A DNA stretch of 64,000 nt from Marinobacter salinisoli. GTDB lineage: Bacteria > Pseudomonadota > Gammaproteobacteria > Pseudomonadales > Oleiphilaceae. The stretch lies in assembly GCF_017301335.1 (NCBI RefSeq), contig NZ_CP071247.1, forward strand, positions 1,922,001 through 1,986,000, read 5' to 3'. The position numbers were made by a program, and so were the translations under genes. Positions 38,018 through 46,776 of this stretch are shown one piece after another. The first letter of the stretch is position 1, and each line of letters begins with the position of its first letter. The notes under the pieces were generated by a model, which had not been told where the DNA came from, did no database searches, and saw only the letters and a program-made list of their open reading frames with translations.

Positions 38018-38968
38018 ATGCGAGTTGGTCTGATCGTGGATTCGGCCTGTGATTTACCGCATGAATTCAGCAAAAAGAACGATGTATTCATCCTGCCGGT
38101 GACGGCAACCATCGACCACCACACCTACATTGACGACCACAATCCCGAACAGACCCGGGAGTTTTACCACAACGGGTTGCTGCAAAAGGGCCACCACGCT
38201 GAAACCCAGGCGTTTACCCCGGCCCAGATCCATGACCTGTTCATGGAGAAAATCGTCACCCAGTATGATTTTGCCATTTGTGAAACGGTCACCCGATCCC
38301 GCAGCCTGGTGTATCAGAATGCCACCGAAGCCATGAACAGCGTCATGGTGCATTACCACACGGCACGCGAAGCGGCCGGTGTGCAAGGTAATTTCACCAT
38401 GAGGGTGGTTGACAGTAAGCAGCTCTTCGCGGGCCAGGGATTGCTCGCCGCCCACACGCTGACCCTGCTCGACAAGAAGCTGTCCAAGAACGCACTGCGG
38501 CACGAAATCGAAACCTTCACCGATAAGATCTACACCTGTGTCATCCCGCGGGACCTGCACTACATCCGTGAGCGTGCCCGCATGCGCGGTGACAAAAGTG
38601 TATCGGCCCTGGTCGCGTTTCTCGGTAAGGCGCTGAACATTACACCCGTGCTGTTCGGTCGGGGCGCCGACGCGAAACCGGTCGCGAAAACGCGAAGTTT
38701 CGAACTGGCGGTGGAAAAGGTCATGAACTACGCCATTGGCCGAATTGAGGCCGGCCTGCTGACGCCCTATGTCTGTTTGTCCTGTGGCTTATCCTGGCAA
38801 GAGATCGACACACTTCCGGGCCTGGACCGGTTGCGGGAAACCTGTGACCAGCACGGTGTAGAACTCTTGCTGTCCCAGATGGGAATAACCAGCAGTATCT
38901 ATATTGGGCAGGGGAGTCTGTGCCTGGCCCTCGGTGCTGAGCCCCATACCTTCAGCGACTTTCAGTAA
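38018..38968 (+). CDS. DegV-family fatty-acid-binding protein
   Basis: DegV-fold protein of 316 residues. Seen: the N-terminal VDSACDLPHEF, the lipid-carboxylate Thr/Ser region ETQAFTPAQ (about 62-72), VVDSKQLFAGQG and the glycine-rich C-terminal IYIGQGSLCLAL. DegV/FakB proteins bind fatty acids for the FakA kinase in firmicutes. No fakA is seen here, so the partner is unknown. ATG 38018 follows GGAGGC; upstream frame to 37940 is not favoured. It is longer than the usual 280 or so residues, with an insert rich in His and Arg near 120-135. Confidence 0.88.
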   Translation: MRVGLIVDSACDLPHEFSKKNDVFILPVTATIDHHTYIDDHNPEQTREFYHNGLLQKGHHAETQAFTPAQIHDLFMEKIVTQYDFAICETVTRSRSLVYQNATEAMNSVMVHYHTAREAAGVQGNFTMRVVDSKQLFAGQGLLAAHTLTLLDKKLSKNALRHEIETFTDKIYTCVIPRDLHYIRERARMRGDKSVSALVAFLGKALNITPVLFGRGADAKPVAKTRSFELAVEKVMNYAIGRIEAGLLTPYVCLSCGLSWQEIDTLPGLDRLRETCDQHGVELLLSQMGITSSIYIGQGSLCLALGAEPHTFSDFQ

Positions 38969-38999
38969 CCCCTGCACGCAGCCCGACCATCATCACTTG

Positions 39000-39049
39000 G
39001 CCGCACCGCGACAGAAATCAGCCGCTGGGGCAATTCGGAGCGGTGCGGC
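39000..39049. terminator. 10-bp perfect hairpin with 30-nt loop
   Basis: GCCGCACCGC (39000-39009) and GCGGTGCGGC (39040-39049) pair perfectly between degV and the next gene. A short TTCGTGTT follows. It could end degV transcription or belong to the 5' leader of the next gene. Confidence 0.4.
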
Positions 39050-39107
39050 TTCGTGTTAGCCTGTGCTGTATCCCATCAAGCCTCTCCAACGTTCAGGACA
39101 CCGAATC

Positions 39108-40142
39108 ATGACCACCGCCGTCACCGACCTGGCGAATGCCCTTCTTGAGCAACACGTAAAGCATGAGCTGGCCCATTTTAAAGGTGCCAAGCTCCAGAAG
39201 TATCTGGCGCGCGAGGTGGCGGCCCTGTTTACCTACGCGGACCGGGTGACATTGAACCGGCTCAGTTCACCGGACCAGATTCTGGGTGTGATTCGCCGGC
39301 TGGTGATCGATATGGATCTGGATGCCGGTATCCCCGAGATCGCGGGCGAGATGGCGGCGCAGGTGCTCAACGCTCCGATGCAATCTCACACCCGGCTGAA
39401 GGAAATTCTCAGTCGCGATCAGGTCACGGGATTCGTTGAGGAGGCGCTGGAACTCAAGCAGCACCGTGAACGAATGATCAGTGGCATCATGGCTCACCCG
39501 GTGTATCAGGAGTTGGTTGCCAATGTGGTGTATCAGGGGCTGGTGACGTATCTCTACGAGGATAATCTGATCACCAAGTCGGTCCCGGGTGTCGGCTCGA
39601 TGATGAAGTTCGGCAAGAAGATGGCCAATAAAGCGGTGCCAGGGCTGGACGAAAGCTTCGAACGCCGCATCAAGACCTGGTTATCCGACAGCCTGCCCGG
39701 GCTGATCAGCCGCAGTGAAGCCTTTCTGCATCGGGCGCTCACCGATGACGAGGTGCGGGATACGGTCATGGCCGCCTGGATTGGCGTCGAAGATCTCAGC
39801 ATTCAGGAACTCAACGAAGGGCTCGGCGATATTCAGCTGCAGGAATTTGTCGTGCTGGGTTACGAATTCTGGCTCAGTTTCCGCGAAACCCCTTATTTTG
39901 AAGCCTGTTGTGCAGCGGTGGTGAATCACCTGTTTGAGCAATACGGTGACAGGCCCATTGCTGAGCTGTTGCAGGATGTGGGGGTCACAGAAACCATGGT
40001 TGTGGCGGAAGTGGAAACCCTGGTGCTGCCCCTGGTAGACGTTCTCCGGGAGGAAGGTTATCTTGAGGAGGCACTGCGGCGCCGGTTGTCGTCATTCTAC
40101 CGGTCGGCAGCGGTGAAAAAGATCCTTGAACCGGAAGCCTGA
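39108..40142 (+). CDS. Conserved protein of unknown function, mostly helical
   Basis: Not recognised. 344 residues, acidic, no signal peptide. The text is strongly amphipathic-helical with a short hydrophobic, glycine-rich stretch (about 158-180, KSVPGVGSMMKFGKKMANKAVPG) that may associate with membranes. A cysteine pair occurs in FEACCAAVV (about 265-270). The ATG at 39108 follows AGGACA; the extension to 39063 is unlikely. It sits alone between degV and a LysE-type exporter, all on the plus strand. Confidence 0.8.
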   Translation: MTTAVTDLANALLEQHVKHELAHFKGAKLQKYLAREVAALFTYADRVTLNRLSSPDQILGVIRRLVIDMDLDAGIPEIAGEMAAQVLNAPMQSHTRLKEILSRDQVTGFVEEALELKQHRERMISGIMAHPVYQELVANVVYQGLVTYLYEDNLITKSVPGVGSMMKFGKKMANKAVPGLDESFERRIKTWLSDSLPGLISRSEAFLHRALTDDEVRDTVMAAWIGVEDLSIQELNEGLGDIQLQEFVVLGYEFWLSFRETPYFEACCAAVVNHLFEQYGDRPIAELLQDVGVTETMVVAEVETLVLPLVDVLREEGYLEEALRRRLSSFYRSAAVKKILEPEA

Positions 40143-40183
40143 ACCGCTGTTGCCCAGGCTTCCCCGGACATTTCAGGTGTGTC

Positions 40184-40822
40184 ATGCCAACCGGCGAGCT
40201 TTTCTGGGCGTTTCTGGTCGCCATTACGCTACTGACCATTACCCCCGGCGTCGATACCTTACTGGTAATTCGTAATACCACGCGTACCGATCTGCAGGCG
40301 GGGTGTGTGACCAGCCTGGGTATCTGCAGTGGTCTTTTCCTGCATGCGGCACTCTCTGCGGTCGGCATTTCACTGATTCTGGTGCAGACCGCCTGGGCGT
40401 TCACCCTGCTGAAGTGGGCCGGCGCCTGCTACCTGATTTGGCTGGGGCTATCCAGCCTTCGCCTGGCTAGTCGTCGTTCCCCGGCCCGACCGGTGATGAG
40501 CGATGCCGTAACGCAATCGCCCGGCCGCTGGCGGGATTTTCGTGAGGGATTGCTTTCCAACCTGTTCAACCCCAAGGCCGCGCTCTTCTACATGGCGTTG
40601 TTGCCGCAATTTGTTGACCCCCAGGGGCATGTGTTGTCGCAGTCACTGTTACTGGCCGGGGTTCATTTTGTTCTGGCCATGCTCTGGCAGTGTGCGGTGG
40701 CCGCGGCGGTATCCCGGTCCCGGCACTGGAACGCGCCACCATGGGTGGCCCGGATGATGCACGGAATAACCGGTGGCATCTTTGTAGGCATTGGTGCCAA
40801 GGTGGCAATGACCCAGGCCTGA
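40184..40822 (+). CDS. LysE/RhtB-family amino acid exporter
   Basis: Inner-membrane exporter of 212 residues with about six hydrophobic segments. The family motif TPGVDTLLVIRNTTR (about 21-35, normally TPGPxxxxV) and GLLSNLFNPKAALFYMALLPQFV (about 122-144) are typical. The gap of 41 bp from the previous gene suggests possible co-transcription. It probably exports a hydrophilic amino acid such as a threonine or homoserine analogue; the substrate is not predictable. Confidence 0.92.
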   Translation: MPTGELFWAFLVAITLLTITPGVDTLLVIRNTTRTDLQAGCVTSLGICSGLFLHAALSAVGISLILVQTAWAFTLLKWAGACYLIWLGLSSLRLASRRSPARPVMSDAVTQSPGRWRDFREGLLSNLFNPKAALFYMALLPQFVDPQGHVLSQSLLLAGVHFVLAMLWQCAVAAAVSRSRHWNAPPWVARMMHGITGGIFVGIGAKVAMTQA

Positions 40823-40865
40823 ACACTGACATGGCCTGATGACAGGAGCCAGGGAGATCTCCGGT

Positions 40866-43568
40866 ATGGAACAACAGGGAACCGGTTTCCATCAGCAAGG
40901 CACGGAAGCAGTCTTACGCGCCCTGACTTCAGGCCGCTCTGGCCTGGACAACGCCGAAGCCGAGGCACGGCTGGCGCGTTTCGGGCCGAACCGCTTGCCG
41001 GAACAGCGGCCTCAGAGCCCCGTGATCCGTTTTCTTCGGCAATTTCATAACATACTCATCTACGTGTTGCTGGCGGCGGCGTCTATCACTTTTCTGCTCG
41101 GGCACGGGCTGGATACCGCAGTCATTGTGGCGGTGGTCCTGCTGAATGCGGTGGTTGGTTACGTTCAGGAGGGCAAAGCCGCCCGGGCCATTTCCGCCAT
41201 TCGCCACATGCTGGCGCCACAGGCGACAGTCATCCGCGATGGGAAGCGGTTGTCCATTGCCGGTGAACACGTGGTTCCCGGTGATATTGTCCTGCTGGAC
41301 GCCGGGGATCGCGTACCCGCAGACCTGCGACTGATCAAAGTGCACAGCTTGCAGATACAGGAAGCCATCCTGACGGGTGAGTCGGTCGCAGTGAGCAAGC
41401 AGACCGAACCGGTCGCGGGCGACACCTTGCTGGCGGAGCGGGATTGCATGGCCTTCAGCGGTACCACCGTGACCGGAGGGCAGGGCACCGGTGTGGCAGT
41501 GGCCACTGGCCAGGCGACGGAAGTCGGACGTATCAGCGGGATGTTGACCGACGTTGCCACCCTCACGACACCGCTGATCGAACAGATGTCCGAACTGGCT
41601 CGCTGGCTGACCTTGTTGATTGGTGTGGTGGCCGGGCTGATTCTGCTCTACGGCTACTTTGTTCTGCAGCAGCCTTTTGCCGAGGTGTTTATGGCGGTGG
41701 TGGGCTTGTCGGTGGCGGCCATTCCCGAGGGCCTGCCCGCAGTTCTGACCATTACCCTCGCCGTCGGCGTGCAGACCATGGCGCGCCGCCATGCCATCGT
41801 TCGCCGCCTGCCCGCTATCGAAACGGTGGGCTCGGTCTCGGTAATCTGTACCGACAAGACCGGCACCCTGACGCGCAATGAGATGAGCGTGGTCAGTGTG
41901 GTGGCGGATCGGGCGTCCTACACCGTCGATGATTCGGGTTACGCCCCGTTCGGTACCGTGAGACTCAACGGAGAACCTGTTGGCTCCGAGTCGGTGCCCG
42001 CGCCCCTGAACATGCTGGTCCGGAGTGCCGCCCTCTGCAATGACGCGGAACTATCGAAGCAGGGTCAGGATTGGGACGTACAGGGTGATCCCATGGAAGG
42101 CGCGCTGCTGGCACTGGCAGGAAAGGTGGACGAGGCACCGGCAGAGCTCAGGCAAGCCTGGCCGCGAACCGACGTTATCCCGTTTGATACCGCCAACCGG
42201 TTTATGGCGACCCTGAATCACGACCATCAGGGCCATGGCATGGTCTTCCTCAAAGGCGCCCCGGAGACCGTTATTGGTTTGTGCGCAACACAGATGGGGG
42301 ATGACGGAGAACCGGTGCCGCTGGATGCCAGCTTCTGGAAGCAGCGCTCGGATACGATTGCAGCGCAGGGGCAGCGGGTGCTGGCGTTCGCCTGCCGTCA
42401 GGTGCCTGCGAACAAAACCGTGATCAACCTGGATGATGTCACTCATGAAATGGTGTTCGTTGGCATTGTCGGTTTGATGGATCCGCCACGGGAAGAGGCC
42501 GTCAAGGCCGTTGCCGAGTGTCAGGCTGCCGGAATACGGGTCAAAATGATCACCGGCGATCACGCCAGCACCGCCTCGGCCATCGGGGGGCTGATTGGCC
42601 TGGCCAACCATGAGCGAACCCTCACCGGGGCCGAGCTGGACAAGCTGAGCGATGACGCATTGGCCGTCGCCGCCCGGGAAGTCAGCGTATTCGCCCGAAC
42701 CAGCCCGGAGCACAAGCTGAGGCTGGTCAAGGCCCTGCAGTCAGAAGGCATGACCGTCGCCATGACCGGAGATGGTGTGAACGACGCGCCCGCTCTGCGC
42801 CGGGCGGATATCGGAATCGCCATGGGCTGCAAGGGTACCGAGGCGGCCAAGGAGGTCTCGGATCTGGTGTTAGCGGATGACAACTTTGCCTCCATCGTCG
42901 CCGCTGTCCGTGAAGGGCGAACCGTGCGCGACAATATCCGCAAGGTGATTGCCTGGACGCTGCCCACCAGCAGCGGAGAAGCCTTTGCCATTATTGTCGC
43001 ATTGCTGGTGGGCGTGGCTCTGCCGGTAACGCCGGTTCAGATCCTGTGGATCAATTTCATCACCACCGTCTCGCTCGGGCTGGCCCTGGCCTTTGAACCC
43101 ACCAGTGACAACACCATGCAGCGCAAGCCACGACCCCGTAACGATCCGCTGATTGGCGCCGGGGTGCTGTGGCATATCATCCTGGTGTCGCTGCTGTTCC
43201 TGTGCGGGGTATTCGGTATCTATACCTTTGCCATCGAATCCGGTTATACCGTGGAGCTTGCCCGCACCATGGCAATGAACACCCTGGTTGCCTTGGAAAT
43301 TTTCTACCTGTTCTTCATCCGGAACATGGATGTGCGGACGTTGAACTGGTCCATGGTGCGCGGCACGCCGGTGGTCTGGCTTGCGGTAGTCAGCGTGGTG
43401 ATCGGGCAGTGTGTCATCACCTACTGGCCGGTGGCCCAGGCGGTTTTCCATACCGAAGCGCTGGCGTTGGTGGATGTTGCTTTGGTTGCTCTGGTGGGGG
43501 TGGTCCTGTTGGTGATCCTGGAGATTGAAAAGCAGGTGAGGTTTCGCGTTCGTGGCGATCGTCCCTGA
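40866..43568 (+). CDS. P-type cation ATPase (PMR1/SERCA-like, altered ion site)
   Basis: P2-type ATPase of 900 residues: cation-ATPase N domain (about 10-75), actuator with LTGESV, phosphorylation motif CTDKTGTLT (Asp330), nucleotide domain with FLKGAPE, hinge TGDGVNDAPALRRADIG and C-terminal membrane helices. In the fourth helix IPEGLP keeps the Glu of Ca2+ pumps. In the fifth, SSGE has Ser where SERCA has Asn768. In the sixth, NFITT has Thr where SERCA has Asp800. The transported ion is therefore uncertain, and Ca2+ should not be assumed. ATG 40866 follows GGGAG; an ATG at 40839 is possible. Confidence 0.92.
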   Translation: MEQQGTGFHQQGTEAVLRALTSGRSGLDNAEAEARLARFGPNRLPEQRPQSPVIRFLRQFHNILIYVLLAAASITFLLGHGLDTAVIVAVVLLNAVVGYVQEGKAARAISAIRHMLAPQATVIRDGKRLSIAGEHVVPGDIVLLDAGDRVPADLRLIKVHSLQIQEAILTGESVAVSKQTEPVAGDTLLAERDCMAFSGTTVTGGQGTGVAVATGQATEVGRISGMLTDVATLTTPLIEQMSELARWLTLLIGVVAGLILLYGYFVLQQPFAEVFMAVVGLSVAAIPEGLPAVLTITLAVGVQTMARRHAIVRRLPAIETVGSVSVICTDKTGTLTRNEMSVVSVVADRASYTVDDSGYAPFGTVRLNGEPVGSESVPAPLNMLVRSAALCNDAELSKQGQDWDVQGDPMEGALLALAGKVDEAPAELRQAWPRTDVIPFDTANRFMATLNHDHQGHGMVFLKGAPETVIGLCATQMGDDGEPVPLDASFWKQRSDTIAAQGQRVLAFACRQVPANKTVINLDDVTHEMVFVGIVGLMDPPREEAVKAVAECQAAGIRVKMITGDHASTASAIGGLIGLANHERTLTGAELDKLSDDALAVAAREVSVFARTSPEHKLRLVKALQSEGMTVAMTGDGVNDAPALRRADIGIAMGCKGTEAAKEVSDLVLADDNFASIVAAVREGRTVRDNIRKVIAWTLPTSSGEAFAIIVALLVGVALPVTPVQILWINFITTVSLGLALAFEPTSDNTMQRKPRPRNDPLIGAGVLWHIILVSLLFLCGVFGIYTFAIESGYTVELARTMAMNTLVALEIFYLFFIRNMDVRTLNWSMVRGTPVVWLAVVSVVIGQCVITYWPVAQAVFHTEALALVDVALVALVGVVLLVILEIEKQVRFRVRGDRP

Positions 43569-43744
43569 CTGGGCAGAGTCGCGGGCCGGCAAAGCCCCGG
43601 TCAATGTTGACGCCTGAAACCTTGGCAGCTGCCATGGAAAAGTGTCTAGGCTTCATTTTCGGGCGCCTGGCCTGCCGTCGGATGGAAATACCCGAGTCGA
43701 CAACTAGGATTAACAGGACATAACTCAGGCAGACGGCCCAAAAC

Positions 43745-46651
43745 ATGATTCGATGGCGTACTGTTCGTTTTCTCACGCGGATCAGCGCCTGTGCGCTCCT
43801 GATCGTGCACACTGCATTGGCTGCCCAGCCCGCAGAGGGCCTCCGCGATTCCGACACGGCCGTGATCGGAATTACCGTTGGTCACGAACCTTTTTCGTTT
43901 TTCGAGGGGCGTACAGCATCCGGCTATGCCGTGGATCTGGTCAACGATATCGTGTCGAACAGTTTGATCAGTGTCGATTTCCGCGGAGGCAGTCGGCGCG
44001 AGCTGGTCAATGCCTTGCTGAGCGGAAGCATTGATGCCATCGACGAAATCTCCGCTACCGACAATCTCGCCGGCGAACTGTTTTTCACCGATCCCTACCA
44101 CATCAGACAGACGTACATGATGGAGGATGGCAGCGATCCTGTGGGCGCCATTGAGTCTCTGCAGCAACTGGAGGGTCTGATTGTCGGCGTGGAAGAAGGC
44201 CGCTCCTACATCCCCTTTCTGAAGGATCAGGGCATACAGGTAGTTGTTTACCCGTCGGTTCCGCGCATGGTGGAGGCACTGGCTTTTGGCTGGGTGGACG
44301 TTATTTTCGGGCCCCGGCTGAGCATGAGTTTTCACGCCAATGAAGCGGGCTTCCACTTTTTGAACGTGAACGGACGGGCCCCGCTTGGCGAGCGGGGGAG
44401 GGAGGAACTGAGAATTGGCGTGCGCCGGGACAAACCGGAACTCTTCCGCAAGCTTCAGGAAGGGCTGAAAGCCATTCCTGACGCTCGGAAGGACCAGTTG
44501 CAGCGACGGTGGGCGGATTATGGCGGCTCCGTCTATGGCCGCTCGCCGGGACTGCGGCTGAGCGACACCGACCGGATCTTCCTCGCCCGGCTCGGGCCTG
44601 TGCGGGTAGGCTTCAGAACCGATGGCGCGCCGTTCAGTTTCAAGGATGGCGGCGCGTTGCGTGGTCTGTCGGTCGATATTCTCAATCGCCTGGCGGAACT
44701 CACCGACCTCCGGATTATTCCGGTGACCGGCCAGATGTCCGACCTCAAGGAAATGTTTCAGAATTCGGAGATTGAACTACTCGTCGATGCGTCCACCTCG
44801 GATGACAGCCTCTCGGCGATCAAATTCACCGAGCCCTATCACCACATCCCGCAGGTGGTGTTCAGTCGGCTTGGTCGGTCTGGTTTCAGCAACCTGGCAA
44901 GTCTCAGAGAACACCGGGTCGGTATGCAATCGGACGCCAGTTACCTGAACCGGGCGGTTGCTATCCTGGGTGGTCAGGCGGCCCTGTACGACACTCAGGA
45001 GGCGATGTTTCAGGCCCTGTCGGACCGGGAAATCGACTTCGCACTGGCCGATTTGCATGGGGGGAATTACTGGGTCAACGAACTGGGCATTACTGGTGTG
45101 ACAATCGTCGGTGAGGTGGAGATTGCCGGGGAAACCAGTGATGACCTGAGATTCGGCGTGCCGGAGCGGTACGCAAAACTGGCTGACATTCTCGATCAGG
45201 CGCTCGCGGCGATCAGCCCCATCGAACGAAGGATGATCGAAAACCATTGGTTTGGGCCGGTTTCTTTGACCAACGTGCGTGTCGGATCTGGGCTGGAATT
45301 CAGCGCCCGGGAGCGAGAGTGGCTGGAGGATAACCAGTGGCAAATCACTTACTGCATTGCGCCCGATGCCTTGCCACTCGAAGGCGTCAACGATGACAAC
45401 GTGCCCACGGGGGTAGCAGCAGAGTTGCTGCTTCTGTTTGGCCGCAAGTCGGACGTCAAATTCAAGTTTATTCCCACAGAATCCTGGGCCGCGAGCCTGG
45501 AAGCCGTGCGTGAAGGTCAGTGCGATATTCTGCCCATGGCGATGAAAACCCCCAGCCGGACCAGCTTCCTGAGTTTTACCGAGCCCTATCTTCAGGTGCC
45601 AAACGTTGTTGTCGGGCCCTCGGACGCCCGGTATATCGACAGCCTTGGCGACTTTCGCGGAAAGCGGTTGGGACTGGTGAAATCCTATGCGCTGTTGGAA
45701 CTGTTTCAATACCGGTATCCACGGGTGAATTTTGTGGAAGTCGAGAATGAGCAGCAGGGCCTGGAGATGATGCAGGAACAGGAACTGGACGGGTACATCA
45801 TGTCCCTGGCCCGCCTGGGCCATGTTCTGCACCAGGAAGGAATCATGGGGGCGAAAGTGCTGGGTTCTATTTCCGAACAATGGTTCTTTTCCGTCGCGGT
45901 ATCGAAGGGCCACTGGGTTGAACTGGGTATCATGGAAAAACTGGTGGCCAGCCTCACCGAGGAGGAAAGGACTCGTCTGGAAGACTATTGGCGCAATATT
46001 CGTATCGAGCAGTCGGTCGATTACTCCCTGTTGCTGCAGGTCTTCGGTGTGGCCCTGTTGATCGGTTTGGCGCTGACCTACTGGAATCGGAAGCTGGGGC
46101 GCGTGAACGCAAAACTGGCCGAGGCCAACGGAAAACTGGAGCGGATGAGCGCCACCGATCCCCTGACCCAGGTCGGTAACCGGAATTATTTTGATGAGGA
46201 ACTGGTCAAGAGCTTCGAGTGGTGCAAGCGCGACCGCCAGGGTTTCGCGGTCGCGATGATAGACGCCGATTTTTTCAAGTCGATCAACGACACCTATGGC
46301 CATGACGCCGGGGACAAGTGCCTGATTGCGATTGCCAGCCTGATGAAGGAGAACTTCCGCAGAGAAGTCGACGGGTTGGCGCGGTTTGGTGGCGAAGAAT
46401 TCGTGATTTTCACGGCGTGCCGGAACTGCGATGAGGTTCTGGCGCGCCTGGAACAACTGCGAAAAGCGATCGAAAAGCACACGGTGGTGACCGAAGACGC
46501 AGAAATACGCTTTACCGTCAGCATGGGGGTGGCGTTCGGAAAGCCCTCTCAAGACGAGTCTCCCGAGGAGTATGTGAAGCGGGCGGATGAGGCACTGTAT
46601 GAGGCCAAACAGAACGGAAGAAACCGGCTGGAGTGGCATCAACTGAACTAG
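43745..46651 (+). CDS. Diguanylate cyclase with three periplasmic SBP_bac_3 sensors
   Basis: Membrane protein of 968 residues. A signal peptide (about 1-27) is followed by three amino-acid-binding-protein-like domains, about 38-260, 275-505 and 525-760. Each has the FSF/FTEPY-type landmarks: ITVGHEPFSFFEG with FFTDPYH, VRVGFRTDGAPFSF with FTEPYH, and YCIAPDALPLEG with FTEPYL. A single membrane helix (about 765-785) leads through a coiled coil to a GGDEF domain with GGEEF at 882-886, intact. It probably turns one or more amino-acid-like signals into c-di-GMP. Three sensors in one cyclase is unusual. The ribosome site is weak. Confidence 0.93.
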   Translation: MIRWRTVRFLTRISACALLIVHTALAAQPAEGLRDSDTAVIGITVGHEPFSFFEGRTASGYAVDLVNDIVSNSLISVDFRGGSRRELVNALLSGSIDAIDEISATDNLAGELFFTDPYHIRQTYMMEDGSDPVGAIESLQQLEGLIVGVEEGRSYIPFLKDQGIQVVVYPSVPRMVEALAFGWVDVIFGPRLSMSFHANEAGFHFLNVNGRAPLGERGREELRIGVRRDKPELFRKLQEGLKAIPDARKDQLQRRWADYGGSVYGRSPGLRLSDTDRIFLARLGPVRVGFRTDGAPFSFKDGGALRGLSVDILNRLAELTDLRIIPVTGQMSDLKEMFQNSEIELLVDASTSDDSLSAIKFTEPYHHIPQVVFSRLGRSGFSNLASLREHRVGMQSDASYLNRAVAILGGQAALYDTQEAMFQALSDREIDFALADLHGGNYWVNELGITGVTIVGEVEIAGETSDDLRFGVPERYAKLADILDQALAAISPIERRMIENHWFGPVSLTNVRVGSGLEFSAREREWLEDNQWQITYCIAPDALPLEGVNDDNVPTGVAAELLLLFGRKSDVKFKFIPTESWAASLEAVREGQCDILPMAMKTPSRTSFLSFTEPYLQVPNVVVGPSDARYIDSLGDFRGKRLGLVKSYALLELFQYRYPRVNFVEVENEQQGLEMMQEQELDGYIMSLARLGHVLHQEGIMGAKVLGSISEQWFFSVAVSKGHWVELGIMEKLVASLTEEERTRLEDYWRNIRIEQSVDYSLLLQVFGVALLIGLALTYWNRKLGRVNAKLAEANGKLERMSATDPLTQVGNRNYFDEELVKSFEWCKRDRQGFAVAMIDADFFKSINDTYGHDAGDKCLIAIASLMKENFRREVDGLARFGGEEFVIFTACRNCDEVLARLEQLRKAIEKHTVVTEDAEIRFTVSMGVAFGKPSQDESPEEYVKRADEALYEAKQNGRNRLEWHQLN

Positions 46652-46776
46652 ACACCCAAGCCTGCACGGCAGATCGGTTTCCGGTGTTCGGCCAGCCGGC
46701 GAAGAACAGTCGAAGCACAACGCCTGGCTGCGTTATGGTGTGTGACGTGTGGTTTTGAACCTGAAGGGAGCTCCTG

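Noticed and set aside
44777..46720. A 647-residue open frame antisense to the three-sensor cyclase
   Set aside because: It is a GC-driven shadow: its translation lacks any domain and the plus-strand gene is complete with clear motifs.
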